Assembly: GCF_036320965.1 (NCBI RefSeq)
Contig: NC_092279.1
Location: forward strand, 16,490,161 to 16,554,160
DNA length: 64,000 nt
Direction: 5' to 3'
From: Panulirus ornatus
Lineage: Eukaryota; Arthropoda; Malacostraca; Decapoda; Palinuridae
A program made the position numbers and the translations under genes. Shown in pieces: positions 11,016-23,528 of the stretch. Each line of letters starts with the position of its first letter. Position 1 is the stretch's first letter. The notes under the pieces were generated by a model. It did no database searches. It had not been told where the DNA came from and saw only the letters and a list, made by a program, of their open reading frames with translations.

Positions 11016-14000
11016 GTAAGATATATAAGTTAGATCATTACTACCGTAGGTCTCATATCAGTAAACCTTGCATTGCGAGGGGATTAATCTAGATAAAACA
11101 GACGGTTTAGAAGCGACTTTAAATAAAAATGCGTATGCTGCCCTGCCAGCTATGGATGCTGATTGTTAATCAAGCAATCATGGTTAAGATAATGTCCCTT
11201 CCTATTTCTGCAAAACTCATTAGTTAACTTTTAAAGAGTTGCAGTTGTAACAACGATTATTAAATAAATACTGGAAGTCGTCAAATGTTATTGACTTTAA
11301 TTTTAGCCAATGTTTTTCAGTACAATGTAATTGTAGAGCTCACTGAGGCGCTTGCCCATCCATTGATTTGTTGAATATATTGGTGTAATTACCTTCCCGC
11401 TGTAGTTATGCTTATGGAAATTTATTTGAGACAAATGAGCTGGTGTCATCTCTCATATCTCATGAAATGCTGTTCGTTTTGAAAACAGAATTGGATAAAA
11501 AAAAAAAAAAAGGAAGCTCTAAGGTAGCACTAGTCATGAAGTATAGAATAAACAATTCTATGCAGAATGATCAAGAAAAAAGAGAAATAATTAAGTGACA
11601 GTACATCGAATCAAAGTGGAATATAGAATAATCTCAAGAACAGAAAGTACTACTTGGTGACGATGTGGGTCAGCATTACACCCAGGACATTTTAAAGACA
11701 GAAATTTATATAACTTACATAGGGTAAAGGCAAAGTAGCTTTCGGTTTTATAAGCATTTGACTTTTTCATGTATCATTTCCCAAGAACTGTCAGGATTCT
11801 CGGGTGATCCCACTAAAACTCGTTGGAATATGGAAGTTGCTTTGCGCACTTTATTTTTTTCTTTTTCTCCCAATTGATCGATAGTGATCTTAAAATTGCA
11901 AATATTGTAGGCTTTCTACCATGTAGACACAGAATAAACAACCCTGCTCGTTTTCACTAATTTAACACTTATCTATACTTACCACATTCTGCTTTTAACT
12001 GCGCATTTAATGAAGTTTACACTTAGCCTATTAATGTCGTGTATTAACAGTATAGAGTTCCAATCTTATAGGGATTTACTTACGATCTTTTATCTGAAAT
12101 TCATTATACGATGCAAAACTTTATATGTCTATTGAAACTCCGCCCCACGACAGGAATAAGTTAAGTGAATGCAATCTTCGTTTTATGATATCTGACAGCT
12201 AGACGCTATGTGATTTTACGAAGTATGTTTAAACGTGAAAAGTATTTCCGAGTAGAATTTGCTTCCATACATCACGCCAGGTAATATGTAGAAGTGTACG
12301 TGACCGGGTGCTGCTGCTCTTCATACTGCAAAACTCCTTTAAGGATGTATTGACACCACTTCCGTCCGTAGGAGCTTGATGTCGGCACAATGCATTCTTA
12401 TACCGGCATTCTGTGCTTGATGTCGGCACAATAACCTTTACCATTCAATACACGCATGCTTATATTGGCATTCTGTAATTGCACTGAGCCATTGCTCTGA
12501 ACTGGGTAAGTCTGATGGTTTTAACTCTTGATATTTACAAACAGAAGACAACACTAACTGTATATTTCTTCAGGTGTACAGCAGGTCAATGGTAGTAGTC
12601 CATTTGGGACTTAAGCGACAACTTTTACTCAACAGGCATCACCAGTTTTACGGCAAGCAAATATGCACCATTGGGGTAGTTTAACATGAAAGTTGGGCCC
12701 AGTACATCAGTTAGTGTTAGCACTAGCGAATTGGCGACCATTCATACCGTCGGAAGCCTACGAATTTCGATAGGAGACCATAGAGACAAACGAAATATTA
12801 GTCAAAATTACAGCACTCTCAAGTAACAGTGTTACCTATAGTAGGTTAAAGGGTATCCTACAACTAATTCTATTTATCATTAATGTTAATGCTCTTACTC
12901 TCACCGTTGTGATGCTCTTACTCTCACCGTTGTGATGCTCTTACTCTCACTGTTGTGATGCTCTACTCTCTGTTGTGATGCTCTTACTCTCACTGTTGTA
13001 ATGCTCTTACTCTCACCGTTGTGATGCTCTTACTCTCACTGTTGTAATGCTCTTACTCTCACCGTTGTGATGCTCTTACTCTCACTGTTGTGATGCTCTT
13101 ACTCTCACTGTTGTGATGCTCTTACTCTCACTGTTGTGATGCTCTTACTCTCACTGTTGTGATGCTCTTGCTCGCACTTGTGATGCTCTTACTCTCACTG
13201 TTGTGATGCTCTTACTCTCACTGTTGTGATGCTCTTACTCTCACTGTTGTGATGCTCTTACTCTCACTGTTGTGATGCTCTTACTCTCACTGTTGTGATG
13301 CTCTTACTCTCACTGTTGTGATGCTCTTACTCTCACTGTTGTGATGCTCTTACTCTCACTGTTGTGATGCTCTTACTCTCACTGTTGTGATGCTCTTACT
13401 CTCACTGTTGTGATGCTCTTACTCTCACTGTTGTGATGCTCTTACTCTCACTGTTGTGATGCTCTTACTCTCACTGTTGTGATGCTCTTACTCTCACTTG
13501 TGATGCTCTTACTCTCACTGTTTGATGCTCTTACTCGCACTGTTGTGATGCTCTTACTCTCATTGTTGTGATGCTCTTACTCTCACTGTTGTGATGCTCT
13601 TACGCTCACTGTTGTGATGCTCTTACTCTCACTGTTGTGATGCTCTTACTCTCACTGTGATGCTCTTACTCTCACTGTTGTGATGCTCTTACTCTCACTG
13701 TTGTGATGCTCTTACTCTCACTGTTGTGATGCTCTTACTCTCACTGTTGTGATGCTCTTACTCTCACTGTTGTGATGCTCTTACTCTCACTGTTGTGATG
13801 CTCTTACTCTCACTGTTGTGATGCTCTTACTCTCACTGTGATGCTCTTACTCTCACTGTTGTGATGCTCTTACTCTCACTGTTGTGATGCTCTTACTCTC
13901 ACTGTGATGCTCTTACTCTCACTGTTGTGATGCTCTTACTCTCACTGTTGTGATGCTCTTACTCTCACTGTTGTGATGCCTTTGAAAATTTCAAAGTCTT

Positions 14001-16076
14001 GTGATTAGCACAAGGGAATCTGTACCTACACCACACTTGACACTTCTAGTGACATGGTTTGGGATTATCTGACTAACGTCTGATGTGACTGGTCACTCTG
14101 ATGTTAGCTGTGATACAAGGAACATTTGCAGCGAGGCTTAAGATTATTGCTTAGAAGGGTTGAATAAGAGCGCATAGGGGGCGAGATCACTGGTACAAGG
14201 ACGGTATCAGTAGTCGCAGTGGTAAAGTTGGATATACTGCTGGGGGGTCCAACAAATAACAGAAATGCAGCATAAGTACAAGAGGAATGCACAGAAAAAC
14301 GATATGCAAGAAGCGGGGGGAATTTACACCTGTAATCGTATGAAATTAATACATGGTCTATTACCTTTTACATAGTGGCAGCAATCACTAGAACCTGGAA
14401 AAAACCCTCGGCAAAATGACGGGAGAAACAGAACGTTAGAATGTTATGCTTTGTGGGTACCGCAGGACCTTTGCATGACCCAGGCATCACATTGGGCGAA
14501 ATGGATATAGTGGTGGTGAAAGTGATTGTGTGTGGTGGAATAAACACGTAATGAGACTTATGGTGGTAGTTGTAGTCAGTGGATGATGGTGAAGTGGTGA
14601 TGTAAATGGTGAGATGTTTGTAAAAATATTGGCAATATTGGAGACAGCGATGGTTGTAACAGTTGCATTTTTATTGATAAAGTTGAAGGTATTATGTGTG
14701 GTGATATCAACTGGTGGCAAGTATTGTCGTAGTGCGCACGTGGCGACTAGATTCCTGATTTTGGATGTTGGTTGATCTAACGGGCAGCGAATTACTGTGT
14801 GCAGCCAGTGAAAGTAATTTACGTCAATTAAGTTGTTAAGAAAAATTGAGCTAAATAAAAGTGAAATTTGCTCAAAACTTACATCAAGGGCGCGCGAAAA
14901 AAAGAGGGGCTAATAATACCTTGTTTAACAACCGTCCAGTGGGCAATACTCTAATGTAAATGTGAGTGGCAAAAGCGTATTTACATATGTGGCCTGTAAC
15001 TTCATCATGTCCATATAAGCATTATCAAGGTTAATCCTCAGCGACGGACGGAAAATAGCTTACTGCGCAGTGCATGTACATGACATGTAATTGTCCAGAG
15101 GTATGACGTATGCTTATTCAAAAGCTAGTGTTGTATCTTGGTGAGCTAATTACTCAAACATCAGTCGAGTATGTTTTTGGGTTCACGGGAGCGGTGAGCA
15201 GACTGGCCATCCACGTCTTGATTGGTTGGCTCAAGCTGCCTCGTACTGTGATTGGGCGAAGAAGAGGGTGTGTCAGTCCTGCTTTATTATTGGTGGCTTG
15301 GGAGACGTAGACTTGGTGTTGCCAAGGCGCGCTGCGTTCGTTTAATTCATGATATTTCTTACCACATTCTCTTACAGAATTCCATGAGTAATGTACGAAT
15401 TAGCTCTTTACAATTCTTTAAATGGATAAGTTACATTTAATCAAAATAAATGAGTCTTATAGATCAATGTGTTTACTTGAACAATTTCCTTTTAGTAACG
15501 GGCAGAATAATTTAACCTTATAATAATTTGCATTAATGTTGGTTTAATCTCTTATACGGTTTTAAGTTGCTTTAAACAGTTCGTTTGCAATATATAACTA
15601 ACAGCAGAATGTGATGAATTTACTGAAACAGGATGGAATGGTTTTCGGTGAAGAATTAGCATTTTATTTAAGAGTATGTAACACAGCAGCTTGACCATGA
15701 CATGTTCAAGCACAGCCGCATGACCTTAGTCGTATTTGTAACGCCATAGCATGACACTGGTGACTGGCAGTGTTCATGGCTGAGCACATGACATTGGTTC
15801 TATATACCGCCTGGGCATGGCCGTGAATGTATATTTATAGCATAACCGATGCTCTTCGTATATGTAGCAAGGCAGCATAACCTGGGCTGTCTGTATAGCA
15901 CGGCAGCATAATCTCAGCTTTACGTAGAGCTCAACAGTATGATTTTGGCTGCATGTGTAGCAAAATTGTGACCTTGACTTTATGTATAGCACGGCAGCAT
16001 GATCTTTTCTGCATGTATCGAGTACCACACAGCATGACCACCACTTTGGCACAGCATGACCCATACTTCTCAATGT

Positions 16077-16161
<85 letters not shown>

Positions 16162-16964
16162 GACATATACATATATACACATGCATACAATTCACACTGT
16201 CTGCCTTTATTCATTCCCATCGCCACCTCGCCACACATGGAATAACATCCCCCTCCCCCTCATGTGTGCGAGGTAGCGCTAGGAAAAGACAACAAAGGCC
16301 CCATTCGTTCACACTCAGTCTCTAGCTGTTATGCAATAATGCCCGAAACCACAGCTCCCTTTCCACATCCAGGCCCCACAGAACTTTCCATGGTTTACCC
16401 CAGACGCTTCACATGCCCTGATTCAATCCATTGACAACACGTCGACCCCGGTATACCACATCGATCCAACTCACTCTATTCCTTGCCCGCCTTTCACCCT
16501 CCTGCATGTTCAGGCCCCGATCACTCAAAATCTTTTTCACTCCATCTTTCCACCTCCAATTTGGTCTCCCACTTCTCGTTCCCTCCACCTCCGACACATA
16601 TATTCTCTTGGTCAATCTTTCCTCACTCATTCTCTCCATGTGCCCAAACCATTTCAAAACACCCTCTTCTGCTCTCTCAACCACGCTCTTCTTATTTCCA
16701 CACATCTCTCTTACCCTTACATTACTTACTCGATCAAACCACCTCACACCACATATTGTCCTCAAACATCTCATTTCCAGCACATCCACCCTCCTGCGCA
16801 CTACTGTATCCATAGCCCACGCCTCGCAACCATACAACATTGTTGGAACCACTATGCCTTCAAACATAGCCATTTTTGCTTTCGGAGATAATGTTCTCGA
16901 CTTCCACACATTCTTCAAGGCTCCCAGGATTTTCCCTTTCCACATCCAGGCCCCACAGAACTTT

Positions 16965-17052
<88 letters not shown>

Positions 17053-20046
17053 ACTCCATCCACCATACAGTGAGCCGTCACCGTTACAGAAACATCACTT
17101 TCAACTGGCTAGCTGTATATAACTAGAGACGATACAACCGTGTCTATAAATTGTTTATTAATTAATTAACATCTTAAGTACTAGGGGGCTGGCCTGATCT
17201 ATACCTGACCCCATAGGGCCAGGTCATCGTACCCTAAAGTCATAACATGGTCAGATATTCCCCCTAAGACCCATAACCCACATCACTGTCCCACGTAAGC
17301 TGTGCCTCACCATACCTCACATCTCCCTCATCACAAGTTGTGCCTCTCAATACCTCACATCACAAGTTGTGCCTCACTACACCTCACATCTCTCTCATCA
17401 CAAGATGTCGCATTACAAATCTCAGTCCTAGACGTGAGCGGAACCTTGCCAATTTATAATCTCACCTCACGTCTCTGCCTCAGCTGAGGTTGCAGCACAT
17501 GCATCACTCATTCTGTACTCACCTAGCAGGAACACCCCCTCCTCCTCCTCCCTCAGTCCTCACCAGCTGAAGACACACATTGCACACTTGATGCTGGTCC
17601 CGGAGGTGTGTGATGAGACACATGTCCTAAGGGGCAGAGGCAGGATAGATAACGCAGCATGACGCACCTCCTGTAGGGGAAAGGGAATGAGTCAGGTTGT
17701 AATGGCAGATGACGTAAAAAGGGGGAGGGAGGTTGCCTCGCTTTTCTTGGAAGCTGGGGACTGTCCTGAGTACCTTGGTTGGTTGGTTGGTTTTGTGGGC
17801 CTATCGACTGTTAGGTCATTCAGGGCGTGGACGGCATTTTATAAAGAAGAAAACATCTTGCAGGTGTTGGAGGTTAATTCTAAGACCTTACACAGCCCTT
17901 GACATCGCATGGCATGGCCGCTTCTTCGTTCGGTCACTCATTGAGATTTCGGAGAGGTCGACTGAAGGGGTCCATTCGTCATCCAAGTCAGGTCACAGCA
18001 GGTCAGGGGTGGTGTTTGTGGGGGGGTGGGGGGGTTAGTCAGGTCGTAGGACACCGTGGGCGCTGATCTGATTCGGGGAATGGGACGTGATAAACATCCT
18101 TTGGGAGGGAAGGGCGTCGAGAGGAGGAGGCAGCCCACGATAATGGTATCTCCTGTAATGGTGACGATGACGATGATCATGTCTGTGACGCTGTTGGTGA
18201 CGATGACGATGATCCTGTCTGCGAGGCTGTGGTGATGGTGACTATGACGATGATCATGGCTGTGACGCTGTTGGTGACGATGACGATGATCCTGTCTGTG
18301 AGGCTGTGGTGATGGTGACTATGACGATGATCATGTCTGTGACGCTGTTGGTGATGGTGACGATGATCCTGTCTGTGACGCTGTTGGTGATGGTGACGAT
18401 GATGATGATCATGTCTGTGACGTTGGTGACGATGACGATGATCATGTCTGTGAGGCTGTGGTGATGATGATGATGACGATGATCATGTCTGTGAGGCTGT
18501 GGTGATGATGACGATGACGATGATCATGTCTGTGAGGCTGTGGTGATGATGATGATGACGATGATCATGTCTGTGAGGCTGTGGTGATGATGACGATGAT
18601 CATGTCTGTGAGGCTGTGGTGATGATGACGATGATCATGTATGTGACACTGTTGGTGATGGTGACGATGACGATGATCATGCCTGTGACGTTGTTGGTGA
18701 TGGTGACGATGATCATGTCTGTGACGGTGATGGTGACGATGACGATGATCATGTCTGTGACGCTGCTGGTGATGGTGACGATGACGATGATCATGTCTGT
18801 GACGCTGCTGGTGATGGCAATGTTCATATCACTAGTTGACAGTGTTGGCTGGCCTGAATGTGCCACTGTTGTCAGTTAATTTTTCCCCCTGTTGGTAGAG
18901 ATGTATGTAAGGGTGAAGTGTTAGTGGTAATGATGGTATAAAGGGGGGAGCAGCTCCACATCCTTCACTGTCATACAACTTTCATGTATGGTGCATGTAT
19001 GAATAATGCCCTCGGTCATTTTGATCCATTCATCTACCACTTATACTTTAAAAGTACTTTATTTCATGATTCTAAACAAGTTCTTTGCTTAATGTCCTGT
19101 CATATCCTCTGGGTTCTTCTGTCTCGATATTTCTCGGAGAAATGCTCACTGCCCACGTCATCCATCTGTTTTAAAACCATAAAGGTTGTGATCTGGTCAT
19201 CCCACACTCTTCTTACAAGGTGGGCAGATTTAAAGCCTTTCACTGTAACTCATCTGTTGTAACTCTGTGTAGTGGTAGGATTTTTTCTTGTAACGTTGGA
19301 GGCTCCAGTTACAGACAAATGTCCACATCCAATGCCGGGCCTTAATTAAAACACAGAGCGGATTATGAAAGAGGAGAAGAAAAGACAAGGGAAAATTATT
19401 TACGAATTTTGGAGGAAGTGAAAAACCTGTCTTTTAAAATGTGCCAGGTCATAGTTATCGGGAATGACATGATAGGGTAGAGAGTTCCAAGGTTTAGAGC
19501 CGTAGGGAAAGAAACAGTTATCACAACGGCCCACTCTTGAGTTGACAGCGGCCACGCAATAATCATGCGACGCAGCAGCTTTCCGAATATTGCGTGATCT
19601 ACTTGGTGCTGGGGGCACACAAGCAGCCTGTTTTCGGAGGCAAAAAGCAAAGTAATAACTATAGGAGAGGGGAAAGTGAACCACCATTGCGGTGCCGGCA
19701 AGGGGGTCAAGTTTTGAAGCAAGCATGGGAAAGTTTATAAGCGACCTCTTTTCGACTCGCCTCTGTCAAATAAGGGTGCAGAGCTAGAGCCACCTCAGAT
19801 GTGAGATCAATTCACCATACAAAGACGGATCACACCTTTGTATAAACGGAGTAACCATTCACAGAAAAAGAAATTTCGACATCTAAATAAGACTCCCGGT
19901 TTCTTAGAGGCAGAATTAGCTTTTTTTTTTTCGTAGTGTTGAGTGTCCAAGAAAGTGGAAGTTACAGTAATACCAAGCATGTTCACCGAATCAAGAAGTG
20001 AAATTACAAAACCGTCAAAGGAAAGACGAGGGTTGCAAGGAGTTTT

Positions 20047-20129
<83 letters not shown>

Positions 20130-23100
20130 TACAAACTGGTGTTAGGGATGCATTAAACTTAACTAGATTTCTTCTACCCCAATGAGATGTCCTGTCCAAT
20201 TATGAATTTACATAGGAAATTGTGTCGAGAACGATGCAAATCGAGAGTAAGAAGTAGCAGAATTGGAGAATTTGAAGGAATGGAGTGTTGAGTCGTCAAC
20301 GTATAAGTGAATCTGGTTATTTTTGGGAGAGGAAACCGTTGATGAAAAGGAGAAAAAGTGTAGGGGACAAGACAGAGCCTTGAGGGACTGCTGTTGATGG
20401 AGTGGATTGGATTAGACTGGATTATAGAATTTAGGCTTATAAGCCAAGCACTGGAGCATCTTAGGGTATACAGCGCTCTTAATACAGTTTAGAATATTCT
20501 ATCTCATTTATTTTAACTCAAACAAGTGACAAATTTTAGTTTTCACAGAACTAGAAGAGAAGAACAAAAAGTACAGGAGAGAAAATAGCTTACATGTGTT
20601 TGTCTGAGAGCTCAAGCTTGACCTTTGCAGCTTGGTTAAATCTACCAGGGATAGGAAAATCCTTGCTGCCGTAGGTCAAGCCATCACTGCTCCACATGAA
20701 CCCCACCGCATTAAGGTCCATGTAGATGGAAGGCTGATCCATCAACGACCACGGAGATGGATCGGCTAGAGAGGAAGCTAGATATGATGGAGACAAGTGA
20801 ATATAACGATGGGATGGAGGTATTGTGGTGGGAGTGATAGTTTAGCGACAGGATCGATGGTGGTGGTAAGGGAGATGGTAGGGGTGTTAGTGTATCGGTA
20901 AAAGTGATGGTGCAGTGGTAGGGGTGACGGAATAGTAGAAAGAGATGATACTGTTGTGGTGGAAGAGATGATGTAGTGGTAGGGATAATGGTGTAGTGGT
21001 AAAGGTGATGATTGTCTAGTGGTAGAGGTGACGATATAGTGGTAAGGGTGAATGGTGTGAAGGGAGGTATGACGACGCAGTGGGTGGTGATTAAGCTGTG
21101 GTAGGGGTGGCGATGTAATGGTTGGGATGAGGGTGTTGACATTGGTGGTTATCTCAAAAACACTGGAGGAAGGTAATAGCAACACTACACTATTAATGAC
21201 AAGTGTTACTGCCATCCCAGTAATAGCAGCACTACACCGTTGATGACAGTGTTCCTGCCGTCATGATTCTGATATTTATGGTCTCGATAATGGTGTCTGG
21301 TGTGGTGTTTATGTGACAGCGGTGATAAAGCGCGGTATGGTGGTGGTTAAGAGTATAGGGGAGATGGTGGTATAGGGAGAAGTAGGTAATAACAGTGGCG
21401 GTGGCAGTGGAGGCAGCCGGCGGCAAGGGACAGTCCGGCTAGACAGGTTCGCCCAATACCCTGAGGACATACTGTTCCCGGGCTAGTCTATATTCCTCAA
21501 GCTAGGAGCGCATTACCTCTCCACAATAACCCTAACTTTGACGTTCAATGCATATAGATTTTGTTGTTGATGGTCTCAAGATGTTTTCCTTCACCAGTTC
21601 ATTCTAAATGATAAATGAGTTAAGAGGAACATGAGATAAACAGGAGAGCTTTTTTATGCTGAGGTATTTGATCTAAAAGCATTTTGACCGGGTTCTAGTG
21701 ACACAATTTCTTTGTAGTTATAAAATGATTTATAGGATGATAATAATGTATGATCAAGCATCTAAATGCCAAGAATATTGTGTACCATGCTTTACAAAAA
21801 TAAACAAATTGGGATGACGTCTGAAATGGACACAACCTATTCAGTCAGAGAATTCGGGCTCTAGTCACAGTTGCTGCAGCAATGTTTCCATTGTGCTTTT
21901 TCAGTGTAATATAAGGGCACGATGAAAAAAAAATACCAGTGCCTTCCTTGTAATACTACAAATGATTTTCATTTTTTTTGTGTTGCCAGCCTCTAGCTAG
22001 AAGCTATTAATAGTATTAGATAAAAATTATGACCCCTACAAAAAATAAAAACTAAATATGCGCAACAAAACTCGGGCAAATGATATTAGAGACAAAGAGG
22101 CTGGGCCTACTGTATGTGTCCAAAAACAAGATGGGGAACTTGGTTAAAGAAAAAACTGAGGACGGATGACCAGGGGTGATCATATCACATCAACCCACCG
22201 CCCAAATACCAGCAGTAAGCCACTCTTAACCTGTTGATCCAGAGAATTGATTAGGTCGGCATTCGGATTCTAGTCACAGGGGCTGCAACTGTATTTCTAC
22301 AGTTTCTACTGTGCTTCTACAGTGTAATAAAAAGACACTATCACTTTGCCACCAATACGACCACAATTACTGTAAAGAACACCAAGATGTAGTGTCACCA
22401 CCAACAACATCAACGCCTTTAGGCTAAAGTGAGACCAACAACAACAGGAACACCATTACAATGATCAACACCGTCAGGGTCGTGCTATGATGAAACGTCA
22501 TACAAACTGCGCTGCAGACGTGAACGCCATGACAACCACTACCAACTCTCGTCTACCAACATGGCAACAGATTGAGAGGACAAACTTGTCCACCTTGCTC
22601 AACAGGTCTTGACTCTTGTGCATTTGACTGATTTTTTTTTTTTTAGTCTCAGCTTTACAGCTAGCAAATTGCTGTACCTTTAGACCTCAAAGTTCACAGG
22701 TGATCATTATTGCTTGTCTAACATGACTCGGAACACTAAAATCACCTGAATGTATCATGAACTTTCATAAAATTTGGCAGTCAACGCTTGTTGGGTGCAA
22801 AGTGCAAAACATTTGAATTCGGAGGTGCAGATACCAAGACAACTGTGGAATAATCCATGTTGACCACAGTTACCACACAGACATATTAGTAAAATGACAG
22901 TCATTAGATTCACCTATTATTTTTTTTTTTCGACGGCTCAGAGGCACGGGTTAATTCCACATCGAGATAAGGCCGTATTATTCGGTTGGCAAAAAGGGTA
23001 CTTTTCCCACGACGCCGCCAATAGCAACCAACCTAACTCGCGAGGGAAAGAGTATAAGAAAGTTGTTTGATTCAAATTAACTTTTCAGTATCTTCTCAAC

Positions 23101-23139
23101 TGGTATCTACATGACAACGTAGTACCGTCTCCCATAATT

Positions 23140-23212
<73 letters not shown>

Positions 23213-23454
23213 CTTTATACTTTCTTTCAAACTATTCGCCATTTCCCGCATTAGCGAGGTAGCGTTAAGAACAGAGGAGTGGGCCTTTGAGGGAATACCC
23301 TCACCTGGCCCAATTCTCTGTTCCTTCTTTTGGAAAATTAAAAAAAAAACAAGAGGGGAGGATTTCCAGCCCCCCCGCTCCCTCCCCTTTTAGTCGCCTT
23401 CTACGACATGCAGGGAATACGTGGGAAGTATTCTTTCTCCCCTATCCCCAGGGA

Positions 23455-23528
<74 letters not shown>

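Noticed and set aside
10815..11019. 67-residue frame starting in the HGD promoter region
   Set aside because: It is out of frame with HGD and shows no known motif; at most an upstream ORF.
12886..13979. Regular short repeats that could suggest a CRISPR array
   Set aside because: The units abut with no unique spacers and the sequence is a eukaryotic intron; it is a satellite.
15774..17126. Frames with long Tyr-Ile runs
   Set aside because: They are translations of (TA)n runs joined to LINE fragments.
18600..18879. Met/Val/Thr-rich frames on both strands
   Set aside because: They come from the GATGATCATGTC minisatellite.
20440..20500. Match to a decapod repeat with 'AAGCCAAGCACTGG' words
   Set aside because: The words recall a repeat I believe is common in decapods, but the stretch is too short and remembered too loosely to support a feature.
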